This document shows, piece by piece, positions 17,076 to 25,210 of a stretch of DNA of 64,000 nt (position 1 is the first letter of the stretch; each line of letters begins with the position of its first letter). Origin of the DNA: Halorubrum alkaliphilum. Lineage in GTDB: Archaea > Halobacteriota > Halobacteria > Halobacteriales > Haloferacaceae. The DNA lies in the NCBI RefSeq assembly GCF_017873815.1, contig NZ_JAGGKQ010000016.1:1-64000 (forward strand), written 5' to 3'. The notes beneath the pieces are model-generated. The model was not told where the DNA came from and ran no database searches. It saw nothing but the letters and a program-made list of their open reading frames with translations. Position numbers and translations under genes: made by a program.

Positions 17076-17828
17076 CTATCGACCGATGGTTCCCTGTCGG
17101 GTGACCGGCGCGTCGGGATCGATGAGGAAGGCGACGACGATCGCGTCGCTCTCGGCGGTCAGCGTGGGCGTTCGGTCGTCGACGAGCAGGCCGCTCTCCG
17201 TTTCGTCGAAGCGCGTTCCGTCCGCGGTGACCGCGCCCTCGAAGACGTAAAAGTACACGTCACGGCCGTCCATCGCGGGAAGGTCGACGCTCGTCCCATC
17301 GTCGAGGCGAACGTCGTACAGGTCGACCGCGTTACGCACCGTGACGGGCGCGTCGGAGCCGTCAGGTCCGAAGACGTGCCGCCATTCGCCCGCAACGGGG
17401 TCCGAAAGGGGGGCGTGTTGGATCCCCGGTTCCAACCCGAGTTCGCGGGGGCGCACGAAGATCTGTAACATCCGCAGCGGCGGGTCGTCCGCGGCGGTGT
17501 ACTCGGCGTGCCAGAACTCCGTGCCGGCGTTCATCGCCATCACGTTGTCGGGATCGGTGACGAGATCGTTCCCCTGTCGGTCGTCGTGGCGCATGACGCC
17601 CGCGGGCACCCACGAGACGATCTCCTCGTTCCGGTGCGGATGCATCGAGATCAGCGTGTCCGGGTCCATGAACGACTCGACGACCGTCGCGAGCGGCCCG
17701 TAGCCGTGGTCGTCGTGGTCGGAGAGATTGCGTCCGGGGAAGTTGAACCGGGTCCGGAACGACCCCTGGTTCTGCGTCACGTTCGATCGCGGGGCGGGGT
17801 ACAGCCCCGTCGTCGGTTCAGCGTCCAT
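17076..17828 (-). CDS. Pirin family protein
   Basis: A 250-aa bicupin of the pirin family. The N-terminal cupin carries the metal site, with SMHPHRNEEIVSWVPAGVMRHDD and GTEFWHAEYTA (the His/His/His/Glu set), and the C-terminal cupin (about 140-250) is degenerate. Family members are described as quercetinases or redox-sensing regulators; neither can be assigned here. A TATATACG box (about 17852-17859, reverse strand) sits about 27 nt before the ATG. It lies downstream of the antiporter gene, separated by an 18-bp tandem array. Confidence 0.88.
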   Translation of the reverse strand: MDAEPTTGLYPAPRSNVTQNQGSFRTRFNFPGRNLSDHDDHGYGPLATVVESFMDPDTLISMHPHRNEEIVSWVPAGVMRHDDRQGNDLVTDPDNVMAMNAGTEFWHAEYTAADDPPLRMLQIFVRPRELGLEPGIQHAPLSDPVAGEWRHVFGPDGSDAPVTVRNAVDLYDVRLDDGTSVDLPAMDGRDVYFYVFEGAVTADGTRFDETESGLLVDDRTPTLTAESDAIVVAFLIDPDAPVTRQGTIGR

Positions 17829-17890
17829 ACCCGAAATAAACGGGTGAGTGCGTATATAGGCGTCGCGAGCGCGACGCCGCCTGACGAACC

Positions 17891-18005
17891 GGTCGCCACC
17901 CGAGAGTTGGTCGCCGCCCGAGAGTTGGTCGCCACCCGAGAGTTGGTCGCCACCCGAGAGTTGGTCGCCACCCGGGAGCTAGTCACCACCCGGGAACTAG
18001 TCGCC
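17891..18005. repeat. 18-bp tandem repeat array, six copies plus a partial
   Basis: The unit GGTCGCCACCCGAGAGTT is repeated head to tail at 17891, 17909, 17927, 17945, 17963 and 17981, with a partial seventh at 17999. The copies at 17891, 17927 and 17945 are identical, the one at 17909 differs at one base, and those nearest the antiporter diverge. The partial copy and the end of copy six contain the last codons and the TAG of the antiporter gene, so the array seems to have grown from the gene's 3' end by slippage. It is a likely variable-number locus. Confidence 0.95.
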
Positions 18006-19247
18006 GGGCTCGGGAGTCGCTCCGTCCGCGTCGTCGCCGTCGATCCACGAGACGACGGCCTCTTCGAAGGGACGCGAATACCCCATCAGCGTCGTCCCGA
18101 GGATCGCCATGATCAGCACGTACCCGACGGCGAACGCGTTGATCGTCGCAGCAAGCTCGGCGGGGAACGTGCCGGCTTCCGCGCCGGAAACGGCGATGGT
18201 CGCGATGATCAGCGAGAACTCCCCGCGGGTCGTCATCCCCAGTCCGACGCGGGTCGACCGCCGCGTGTCAAGCCCGAACGCCCGCCCGCCGAGGAAGCCG
18301 CTGACGAGCTTCGTCGGGGTCGTGACGATCACCGCGAGCAGTATCAGTCCGGCGACCCCGGCGAACAGCGCGGGATTCGTGATGAGCCCGATCCAGAAGA
18401 AGAACACCGCGGCGAAGGTGTCTCGGAGCGGTTCCAGTAGCTCTTCCAGCTGGTGGACGTAGTCGGTCGCTGAGAATGCCATCCCGACGAAGAAGGCGGC
18501 AACCGCCTCGCTCACGCCGAGCGCGAGCGCCGCGCCCGAAATCAACACGAGTACACCGACGGTTCGGAGTACGATGAACTCGTGGTCGTCGGTCTCGACG
18601 AGCTTCGAGAAGAAGCTCGTCCCGACGTACACCAAGATCAGCAGCGCGAGGATGAACCCGATCGCGATCCCGATGTCGAAGGCTGCCGCGCCGACGTCGC
18701 CACCACCGAGAACCAGCGCGGAGACGACCGCGAGGTACACCGCGATGAACAGGTCCTCGTAGACGAGCGTACCGAGCATCGGCTCGGACTCGTCGTTGGC
18801 GATCCACCCGAGGTCGATGAGCGACTTCGTGATCACCGCCGACGAGGAGATGTACACGATTCCCGCGACGAGGATTGCGGGCAACAGCTCGCCGAAAACG
18901 AGCCAGCCGATAACGAGACCGGCTCCGAAGTTGATCCCGAGGTCTATGGTCCCTGCCGTGCTGATCTCGGTCCGGCGTTCGAGCAGCCGGTCAAGGTTGA
19001 ACTCAAGTCCCAAAAAGAACAAAAGGAAGACGATCCCGAGCTCCGCGCCGAGCACGATGAACTCCGACTCCGCGACGAACGCGGTGCCGATCACCGGAAG
19101 GTCGACCCGTCCGAGCACGAACTCGCCGAGCACCATTCCGATCACGATATAAAACGGGATCACCGACTGGCCGAGCCGGTTCGCGAGCGCGCCGGCCCCG
19201 GCGATCGCCGCGAACATGATACCGATCTCCAAGAGGAGATCAGCCAT
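17997..19247 (-). CDS. Cation:proton antiporter, KefB/CPA2 family membrane subunit
   Basis: A 416-aa membrane protein with about 12 hydrophobic segments and the CPA2 layout: GAGALANRLGQSVIPFYIVIG near the N-terminus, FLLFFLGLEFNLDRL (the conserved GLE), SSSAVITKSLIDLGW and TTRGEFSLIIATIAVSG. It exchanges K+ or Na+ for protons across the membrane. It lacks an internal RCK/TrkA-N domain. Instead the TrkA-C regulatory protein is encoded 57 nt upstream on the same strand, making a two-gene system. The stop codon lies in the edge of an 18-bp tandem array. Confidence 0.88.
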   Translation of the reverse strand: MADLLLEIGIMFAAIAGAGALANRLGQSVIPFYIVIGMVLGEFVLGRVDLPVIGTAFVAESEFIVLGAELGIVFLLFFLGLEFNLDRLLERRTEISTAGTIDLGINFGAGLVIGWLVFGELLPAILVAGIVYISSSAVITKSLIDLGWIANDESEPMLGTLVYEDLFIAVYLAVVSALVLGGGDVGAAAFDIGIAIGFILALLILVYVGTSFFSKLVETDDHEFIVLRTVGVLVLISGAALALGVSEAVAAFFVGMAFSATDYVHQLEELLEPLRDTFAAVFFFWIGLITNPALFAGVAGLILLAVIVTTPTKLVSGFLGGRAFGLDTRRSTRVGLGMTTRGEFSLIIATIAVSGAEAGTFPAELAATINAFAVGYVLIMAILGTTLMGYSRPFEEAVVSWIDGDDADGATPEPGD

Positions 19248-19304
19248 CGAGGCTCACCTCGAAACGGCGGGTCAGAGTCGCCGGGGAGTGGGAGGTCCCG
19301 GCGT

Positions 19305-19784
19305 TCATTCGGTGAGCAGGGTTTCGAACGCCTCGCAGTTCTCCCGGGTCCCGACGCCGATCACCGTGTCACCCTCCTTCAGGCGGGTGTCGGCGGGCGG
19401 GCTATCGATCGTCTCGTCGTCACGCTGGATGGCGACGATCGTGAGGCCGGTCTCGTTGGCGATGTCCGCACTTTCGAGGGTCTCCCCGATCAGGTTCGAG
19501 CCGGGTTGGAGCTCGTACCACTCCAGCAGGATTCCGCCGGGGAGGGTCGTCTCCTGTGTCCCGGCCTCGATCGGCTGGAAGTGGGCCCCTTCGATGATCG
19601 ACCCGATGGTTCGAGCCAGTTCGTCGGGAAACTCGAACACCTTCTCGGAGTCGGCGTTCGGCTCGGGACGGTGGAACAGCTCCCGCTTTCCGGTGTTGTG
19701 GATGACGACGATCATCTCGCCGTCGGCGAGTTCGATCTCGAACTTCTTCCCGACGCCGGGAAGGTCGGATTCCGTGATCGGCAT
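19305..19784 (-). CDS. Antiporter regulatory subunit with TrkA-C (RCK-C) domain
   Basis: A 159-aa soluble protein. Residues 1-70 are a specific N-terminal domain (GVGKKFEIELADGEMIVVIH). The TrkA-C domain runs from about 75 to 159, including LLEWYELQPGSNLIGETLE, NETGLTIVAIQRDD and LKEGDTVIGVGTRENCEAFE. Such domains bind c-di-AMP or other ligands and gate potassium transporters. Position immediately before the antiporter gene on the same strand supports a regulatory partner role. Confidence 0.85.
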   Translation of the reverse strand: MPITESDLPGVGKKFEIELADGEMIVVIHNTGKRELFHRPEPNADSEKVFEFPDELARTIGSIIEGAHFQPIEAGTQETTLPGGILLEWYELQPGSNLIGETLESADIANETGLTIVAIQRDDETIDSPPADTRLKEGDTVIGVGTRENCEAFETLLTE

Positions 19785-19936
19785 ACGCGGGAATACGACC
19801 CGACCATGATAAGTGAACCGTCGTCTCGGCCGCGGGAGACGTGAGTCGTCCGGCGACGGTCCCCTCCGCCACCTCGCGTCGGACGGGCGTCTGCCGCGTA
19901 CAAAACGCTAAGTGTACCCGGGCTGTGGACTCGGGT

Positions 19937-20233
19937 ATGTGGCGCTCCCGGAAGAGCCGGGACCGGCGGACGGTGGTGTGTATCGCGTGTGGCGACTCCG
20001 TGTTGCGCGAGGACGCGCGCGAGTACGACAAGGAGGGGAACCGCTGGGACCGGCGCGAGAAGGAGTTCGAGTACCTCTGTACCGACTGTGACGACGACAT
20101 CTGCCATCAGCCCCGCGACGGACTCGAATCGCTGATCACCTCCATCGAGTCCGACGGGCTCTCCCGCGAGGAGTTCCTCGACCGCTACGCCGCGGCGATA
20201 GCCGACTCCGCGGACCCTCCGGAGGACGGGTAG
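19937..20233 (+). CDS. Small zinc-binding protein (DUF7562-like)
   Basis: A 98-aa protein with CIAC (Cys 15/18) and CTDC (Cys 48/51) zinc knuckles separated by a basic/acidic stretch (DAREYDKEGNRWDRREKEFE), and a helical C-terminal half. The start at MWRSRKSRDRR is chosen because it begins the conserved part and is followed by strong coding signal; the frame happens to be open upstream. It precedes the GIDE-like membrane protein by 25 nt and is probably in its operon. I recall it as a haloarchaeal DUF7562 protein; function unknown. Confidence 0.75.
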   Translation: MWRSRKSRDRRTVVCIACGDSVLREDAREYDKEGNRWDRREKEFEYLCTDCDDDICHQPRDGLESLITSIESDGLSREEFLDRYAAAIADSADPPEDG

Positions 20234-20258
20234 CTCCGTCGCTCTCGTTTAGCACTCG

Positions 20259-21068
20259 ATGTCCCTCCAGTTCGACGTTCCAGTTCAACTAGGCCTCTCC
20301 CCGGTAACCCTCGTCCTCGCTCTCCTCGTCCTGATCGTCGGGGTCGCGGTGGCGCTGTACGGCCTCTCGGGGTCGGTGACCGCGCTCCGAACGCTCCGCG
20401 CTAGCGACGTGGACCCGATGAGTCTCGCGGGCGACGACCGCCGGGTCCGGGTCGTCGGACGCACGGAGTCGGTCGGAGAGGTCCTTCCGGCACCGCTCAC
20501 CGACGGGGACGCGCTCTGTCTCGCCTACGAGGTGTCGGAGTACCGGACGCAGGGGAAGACCCAGTCGTGGTCGGCGATCGACTCCGGCGAGGCGGGGGTC
20601 CCCTTCCGCGTCGTCGTCGACGGCACGGGCGTCCGCGTCGACCCCGCGAGAGCGACGTTCGTTCTCGGCCTCGACGAGTCGATCCGGGTGCGGTCGAGCG
20701 AGGAACCACCCGATCGGATTCGGCGGTTCGTGGACGCGTTCGACGCGGTCGACGAGACCCATCCCGGCTACGACGTGGGGCCGTTCACGGTCGGCCGCGG
20801 TCCCGACCGCCGGTATCGACAGCGTCTCATTCGGCCGGGCGACGAGGTGACGGTCGTCGGCGACGCGAGCGCGTTCCCCGACGCGCCGGTCGGCGAGGTG
20901 AAATCACGGATCGCGGACGGGAACCCGTTCGTCGTGAGCGACGCGAGCCCGCGCCGGACCGCGCTCCGGCTGATCGGGCGGTCCGCGCTCCCGCTCGTCG
21001 GAGGGTGCCTGCTCGTCGTCATCGCCGTCGCGTTCCTCGGGCCGGTCTGGCGGCCGATCGTCGGGTGA
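20259..21068 (+). CDS. Membrane protein with GIDE-like domain
   Basis: A 269-aa protein with an N-terminal membrane segment (about 15-38), a soluble middle region and a C-terminal membrane segment (about 243-265). The middle, with RVRVVGRTESVGEVLPAPLT followed by CLAYEVSEYRTQG and FRVVVDGTGVRVDPARA, resembles the GIDE domain found in mitochondrial E3 ligases such as MUL1 and in many prokaryotic membrane proteins, but without a RING. Prokaryotic function is unknown. No promoter box precedes it, so it is probably co-transcribed with the zinc protein upstream. Confidence 0.72.
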   Translation: MSLQFDVPVQLGLSPVTLVLALLVLIVGVAVALYGLSGSVTALRTLRASDVDPMSLAGDDRRVRVVGRTESVGEVLPAPLTDGDALCLAYEVSEYRTQGKTQSWSAIDSGEAGVPFRVVVDGTGVRVDPARATFVLGLDESIRVRSSEEPPDRIRRFVDAFDAVDETHPGYDVGPFTVGRGPDRRYRQRLIRPGDEVTVVGDASAFPDAPVGEVKSRIADGNPFVVSDASPRRTALRLIGRSALPLVGGCLLVVIAVAFLGPVWRPIVG

Positions 21069-21139
21069 TCCCGGGGATAGACCGCCATGTCGGGCACGTC
21101 CCCGACAGGCCTTTCTAACGGACGCGCATTGGTCCGCGT

Positions 21140-22438
21140 ATGTCAGACGACGAGCCGAAACAGGGATCCGCCGAGGACCAAGGTCCGGTGACGATCACCG
21201 AGGCGTTGGCCGACCGGCTGGCCGACAAACGGGAGGAGCTGTTCGAGGAGTTCGAGATCCGCGACGAGTTCCCGCCCGAGGTCCTCCGCGAGGCTGAGGC
21301 CCGAACGGAGGGCGTGTACGACGAGATCGAAGCCGAGATCGACGAGCGAAAGGACCTCCGAGAGTTGACGACGTGGACGACCGACCCGATCGACGCACAG
21401 GACTTCGACGACGCCATCTCCATCGAGCGCGAGGAGGACGCTTACCGGCTGTGGGTCCACATCGCCGACGTGACCCACTACGTCACGCCCGACACCGCAA
21501 TGTGGGACGAGGCGGTCGAGCGCGCGAACACCGTCTATCTCCCCGACTACACCATTCACATGCTCCCACCGATCCTCGCCGAGACGGTCTGCTCGCTCGT
21601 CCCCAACGAGGACCGGCTCGCACACACGGTAGAGATGGAGATCGACGACGAAACGCTCTCGTTCGAGGACATCGACATCTACAAATCCGTCATCAACTCC
21701 AACGAGCGGCTCACCTACTCAGAGTGCGAGGAGCGGCTGGAGGACTCCTCCCTCCCGCTCGGCGAGGAAAACGAACTCGTCTTCGAGCTTGCTGATCGGA
21801 TGCACGAACAGCGCAAGGAGGACGGCTCCCTCGTCTTGAACCCTCGCCGGGACCGGGCACACACCATCATCGAGGAGTGTATGCTGAAGGCGAACAAGGC
21901 CGTGACACACACCCTGATGTGGGACCGCGGGGTCGAGGCGATGTACCGCGTCCATCCCCAACCCACTCCGGACCAGTGGAGCGACGCCCTTCAGGAGATA
22001 CAGGAGCTCGACGGCGTCTCGATCCCCGGCGACGCGTGGGGTGATGACCCACGGAAGGCCGTCAACGCCGCGCTGGAGGAGTCACCCGAGCGCCAACTCA
22101 ACAAGATCCAGCGGGCCGTGTTACACGTGATGCCCCGAGCGAAGTACATGAACGACCCCTTTGGCGGCCATCACGCGCTCAACTTCGACATCTACGGCCA
22201 CTTCACCTCGCCCATTCGCCGGCTTTCGGACACGATCAACCACTGGATCGTCCACGAGAACGACGTCCCCGAGAACCTCCTCGAACTGTGTGATCACGCC
22301 AGCGACAAACAGAAGGACGGCGAGACCGCCGAACGGCTCTACAAGCAGTTCCTCCAAGAGGAGGGGCTCGACCCCCACGCCGTGAACAACCGCGGGCTGG
22401 AGGTCGTCGACGAGGAGACGGCGAAACACACGGTCTGA
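21140..22438 (+). CDS. rnr: Ribonuclease R-like 3'-5' exoribonuclease (RNase II/RNB family)
   Basis: A 432-aa protein consisting almost only of the RNB catalytic domain. The magnesium site is in TDPIDAQDFDDAISIE (Asp 82, 85, 90, 91), and further RNB motifs are HMLPPILAETVCSLVPNEDR and FTSPIRRLSDTINHWI. It lacks the cold-shock and S1 RNA-binding domains of bacterial RNase R, as is usual for the haloarchaeal enzyme. It degrades RNA in the cytoplasm; haloarchaea lack an exosome, so RNase R is their main 3'-5' exonuclease. A CTTTCTAACG box lies about 27 nt before the ATG. Confidence 0.93.
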   Translation: MSDDEPKQGSAEDQGPVTITEALADRLADKREELFEEFEIRDEFPPEVLREAEARTEGVYDEIEAEIDERKDLRELTTWTTDPIDAQDFDDAISIEREEDAYRLWVHIADVTHYVTPDTAMWDEAVERANTVYLPDYTIHMLPPILAETVCSLVPNEDRLAHTVEMEIDDETLSFEDIDIYKSVINSNERLTYSECEERLEDSSLPLGEENELVFELADRMHEQRKEDGSLVLNPRRDRAHTIIEECMLKANKAVTHTLMWDRGVEAMYRVHPQPTPDQWSDALQEIQELDGVSIPGDAWGDDPRKAVNAALEESPERQLNKIQRAVLHVMPRAKYMNDPFGGHHALNFDIYGHFTSPIRRLSDTINHWIVHENDVPENLLELCDHASDKQKDGETAERLYKQFLQEEGLDPHAVNNRGLEVVDEETAKHTV

Positions 22439-22496
22439 ATCGGTCCCGGCTCGACCATCCGGGAAGTATACGCCGCTGGAGCCCCTACGGCCGGGT

Positions 22497-22967
22497 ATGG
22501 CTCCCCACGAGGACGATCATCACGGTGACGACTCCGACGACCACGATCGAGCGCGCCAGCCCCGCCCGTTCGAGTCCACGGGCGACCCCGAGCGCGACGC
22601 GGAGCGCGCGGCGACAGTAGGCGGCTTTACAGGCGCAGTTCTCGGTGCGAAGGGCGGTCCGATCGGCGCGGGGATCGGCGCGTTTCTCGGCGGCTCAACT
22701 GGGTATGCCGTCGGATACGCCGTGAGCGAGCTCGACGGTGAGTTCGACGACGGCACGCGCTCGACGACGCTCGATGACTACGCCAAGCCCGACGAGGCGG
22801 ACGACGAAGACGACGGCCCCGTCACCATCGCGGTCGATTCCGTTGACGACGACGGTGAAGCGCACGCAGACGACGAGACGGATGCCGATGAAGAGACGGA
22901 CTCCCACGAGGATACGGCCGACGACGACGAACCGGACACGGACGACGACACACCCCTTGACCGCTGA
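22497..22967 (+). CDS. Glycine-zipper-like protein with a long acidic tail
   Basis: A 156-aa protein. An acidic N-terminus precedes a Gly/Ala-rich segment (about 40-80) with GGFTGAVLGAKGGPIGAGIG and GGSTGYAVGYAVSEL, which looks like a glycine-zipper membrane hairpin. The remaining 70 residues are almost entirely Asp, Glu and Thr. A TATAC box near 22468 is about 27 nt before the ATG. Function unknown; it could interact with membranes. It is followed by a T-run terminator. Confidence 0.7.
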   Translation: MAPHEDDHHGDDSDDHDRARQPRPFESTGDPERDAERAATVGGFTGAVLGAKGGPIGAGIGAFLGGSTGYAVGYAVSELDGEFDDGTRSTTLDDYAKPDEADDEDDGPVTIAVDSVDDDGEAHADDETDADEETDSHEDTADDDEPDTDDDTPLDR

Positions 22968-22975
22968 AAACTGAC

Positions 22976-22984
22976 TTCTTTTTT
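22976..22984 (+). terminator. T-run transcription terminator
   Basis: TTCTTTTTT directly follows the stop of the acidic protein gene (9 nt after it), matching the oligo-T signals at which archaeal RNA polymerase stops. Confidence 0.55.
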
Positions 22985-23018
22985 AAATTCGATCGACGGA
23001 TGCCGGGAAATGACTGAC

Positions 23019-23233
23019 ATCTCTCATTGGTCGGTTAATACAAACAACCGAGTCGTCAACGATGTCTCTCATCCGACCGTGAATGACGGCTTCTCATTCT
23101 TGAAGATCACACGTCTTCGTGTGACTGGTAGGGTTCAAACTACGCGTTCGCTACGCGAACGCTCAGCTCGCCATTTTTTACTAGCGTTCAAAAATGGACT
23201 CGTGGGGGTCCCGTGAGCGGAGCGAACGGGACC
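23019..23233. other. Structured noncoding region with five perfect stems
   Basis: Between the acidic protein gene and tRNA-Ala lies AT-richer sequence without a convincing reading frame but with many perfect inverted repeats. These are GAATGA/TCATTC (23081-23099), TCACACG/CGTGTGA (23107-23124, 4-nt loop), GCGTTCGC/GCGAACGC (23144-23162, 3-nt loop) and GGTCCCGT/ACGGGACC (23207-23233). In addition GAACGCT (23157-23163) can pair with AGCGTTC (23183-23189) while CCATTTTT (23171-23178) pairs with AAAAATGG (23190-23197), an interleaved arrangement. It may be an RNA or the remnant of a mobile-element end. Strand is unknown. Confidence 0.5.
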
Positions 23234-23273
23234 ACGCGAGGGAACGACTGAACGACCGAAGGGAGTGAAGGAG

Positions 23274-23345
23274 TGGACTCGCGGGGATTTGAACCCCGGG
23301 CCTCTTCCTTGCGAAGGAAGCGATCTGCCGCTGATCTACGAGCCC
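23274..23345 (-). tRNA. tRNA-Ala (anticodon CGC)
   Basis: A 72-nt cloverleaf on the reverse strand. The acceptor stem is GGGCTCG/CGAGTCC with one G-U pair, the D arm is GATC/GATC, the anticodon stem CTTCC/GGAAG has the loop TTCGCAA (anticodon CGC, reading GCG alanine codons), and the T arm is CGGGG-TTCAAAT-CCCCG. The discriminator base is A. No intron is present and CCA is not encoded. It is convergent with the acidic protein gene upstream and divergent from the riboflavin kinase gene. Confidence 0.97.
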
Positions 23346-23533
23346 GCATCAAGAAACATATCCCGTCCGTACTTGTACCTTACTTTTCGATGGCCCGCGA
23401 GTGAGGGGCTCACACGCGAGCCGTCTGGGCAGCGACCGCCGGAGGCGACGCCCTTAGGTGGATGCCGAGTCGAACTCCACGCGATTCCCGATAGCCGTTC
23501 CCTCTCCGCAGCCCGATAACGTTTTTGAGACGC

Positions 23534-23549
23534 ATAACGTATTCGTTAT
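23534..23549 (+). promoter_or_regulatory. Palindromic operator overlapping the riboflavin kinase promoter
   Basis: ATAACGTATTCGTTAT is a 6-4-6 palindrome whose right arm merges with the TATA-like TTATACTTTT (about 23546-23555) of the riboflavin kinase gene, centred about 27 nt before the expected start. A further half-site, GATAACG, lies at 23515-23521. Position over the TATA box suggests repression. The kinase encoded next carries an N-terminal winged helix, so autoregulation by RbkR is the natural reading. Confidence 0.6.
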
Positions 23550-23580
23550 ACTTTTCAGTGCGCGCGACCTCGATCCATAT

Positions 23581-24324
23581 ATGTCAGACGCGACGACGGC
23601 GAGAGTCGACCCGGCGGCGATGGCGGCGTTGAAACACGTCGCGCTCGCGGGCGGGTTGACCGAGACGAAGGTGTCGTGTGCGGCGCTCGGCGACCGCCTC
23701 GACGCCTCGACGCAGACCGCCTCCAGACGGCTCCAAGCGCTCGAATCCGCGGAGCTCGTCGACCGCGATGTCGTCGGCGACGGCCAGTGGGTCCGGGTCA
23801 CCGATGCGGGCGAGGCCGCGCTGCGCGGCGAGTACGCCGACTACCGCCGACTGTTCGAGACCGACGTCGAGCTCGTCCTCCGTGGACGCGTCACCGGCGG
23901 AATGGGCGAGGGCCGCCACTACATCACGCTCCCGGGCTACGCCGAGCAGTTCGCGTCCCGACTGGGATACGATCCGTTCCCGGGGACGCTCAACCTCGAA
24001 CTCGACACGGAGAGCGTCCGCCGGCGCGGCGAGATCGCGGGCATCGACGCCGTCCCGATCGACGCGTGGGAGGACGAGGACCGCACCTACGGCGCGGCTG
24101 CCTGCTACGCCGTCACGCTCGTCGCCGACGGAAAGCGGTACGGGGACGCGCACGCCATCGTCCCCGACCGCACCCACCACGACGACGACAAGTTGGAGGT
24201 GATCGCGCCCGACGAGCTCCGGACCGAGCTCGATCTGGCGGACGGCGACCGGATCGAGGTCCGGGTGGAGGCGGCCTCGCGGGCGGACGCGCCGACCGAG
24301 ACGGTCGACGCGGAGGTAGCCTGA
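23581..24324 (+). CDS. ribK: CTP-dependent riboflavin kinase with DNA-binding domain (RbkR/RibK)
   Basis: A 247-aa two-domain protein. Residues 1-90 form a winged helix ([39 protein letters not shown]). Residues 95-225 are the archaeal DUF120 riboflavin kinase, with [32 protein letters not shown] and the hydrophilic [13 protein letters not shown] near the end. It phosphorylates riboflavin to FMN using CTP. Archaeal proteins with this domain pair have been described as bifunctional repressors of riboflavin genes (RbkR). It overlaps ribB by one base and has a palindrome in its own promoter, consistent with autoregulation. Confidence 0.92.
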   Translation: MSDATTARVDPAAMAALKHVALAGGLTETKVSCAALGDRLDASTQTASRRLQALESAELVDRDVVGDGQWVRVTDAGEAALRGEYADYRRLFETDVELVLRGRVTGGMGEGRHYITLPGYAEQFASRLGYDPFPGTLNLELDTESVRRRGEIAGIDAVPIDAWEDEDRTYGAAACYAVTLVADGKRYGDAHAIVPDRTHHDDDKLEVIAPDELRTELDLADGDRIEVRVEAASRADAPTETVDAEVA

Positions 24325-25115
24325 TGCGCGCGGACGCCGACGCCGACGACGTCGACCGCTCCGGGACGCCGACCGGACCCGGGGACGCGGACGATGACGC
24401 TGGAACCGGCGATGGCGAGGCGGGCACCGGAACCGCTGCTGGCGAGGACGCGGGAACTGCGGTCGACCGTGCGCTCACCGCGTTTCGCGCCGGCGAACCG
24501 GTGTGTGTCCACGACTTCGCGGACCGCGAGGGGGAGACGGACCTCATGTATCCGGCAAGCGCGGTCGACGAGGCGGCGGTCGCCCACATGCGCAACGACG
24601 CGGGCGGGCTGATCTGCGTCGCGGTCACGGACCCGGTGGCGGACGCGTTCGGACTCCCCTTCCTCGCTGACGCGCTCGACCATCCTGCGGTCGACGACGA
24701 CCCCGCGTACGACGACCGTTCGTCGTTTTCGCTGCCGGTCAACCATCGGGAGACGTTCACGGGAATCACTGACGCGGACCGCGCGCTGACGATCACGGAG
24801 GTCGCGAACGCCGCGAACGCCGCGGCCGCCGACCCGGGCGCGTACTCTCCCGAGGAGTTCGCCGCGTCGTTCCGCGCGCCCGGCCACGTCCACGTCCTCC
24901 GGGGCGCGCGATCGGGGCTCAACGACCGCGTCGGCCACACGGAACTCGGGCTCGCGCTCGCCGAGGCGGTCGATTCCGCCCCCGCTGCCGTGGTCTGTGA
25001 GATGCTCGATGACGAGACGGGCGACGCGCTCGCACCCGAGGACGCCGCTGCCTACGCCGCCCGCCACGATATCCCCTACGTCGAGGGCGCGGCGCTCGTC
25101 GAGGCGCTGCGGTGA
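24324..25115 (+). CDS. ribB: 3,4-dihydroxy-2-butanone 4-phosphate synthase
   Basis: A 263-aa enzyme converting ribulose 5-phosphate to the four-carbon precursor of riboflavin. It starts with about 45 residues of low-complexity Asp/Gly/Ala (a halophilic extension). The catalytic domain follows, with DFADREGETDLMYPA (the acidic metal-binding loop), HMRNDAGGLICVAVTD, HRETFTGITDADRALT and RSGLNDRVGHTELGLALAE. The ATG overlaps the kinase stop by one base. With the riboflavin synthase gene at 11.9 kb this gives three riboflavin genes in the window. Confidence 0.92.
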   Translation: MRADADADDVDRSGTPTGPGDADDDAGTGDGEAGTGTAAGEDAGTAVDRALTAFRAGEPVCVHDFADREGETDLMYPASAVDEAAVAHMRNDAGGLICVAVTDPVADAFGLPFLADALDHPAVDDDPAYDDRSSFSLPVNHRETFTGITDADRALTITEVANAANAAAADPGAYSPEEFAASFRAPGHVHVLRGARSGLNDRVGHTELGLALAEAVDSAPAAVVCEMLDDETGDALAPEDAAAYAARHDIPYVEGAALVEALR

Positions 25116-25210
25116 GGCCGTCGGCTGCCAGCTGCTCCCGTCCACGACCCGGGGTCCGCCGACCGGGCGGTATGTCATAATTTTAAGCCCGGACGCCACG
25201 ACTCTTGGAT

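Noticed and set aside
17777-17989. Small frame with a repeating SRVATN peptide over the 18-bp array
   Set aside because: It arises from the tandem repeat being a multiple of three; no start signal or conservation supports a protein.
23010-23216. 68-codon frame within the structured noncoding stretch
   Set aside because: No promoter, no conserved protein pattern, and the sequence is explained by overlapping inverted repeats.
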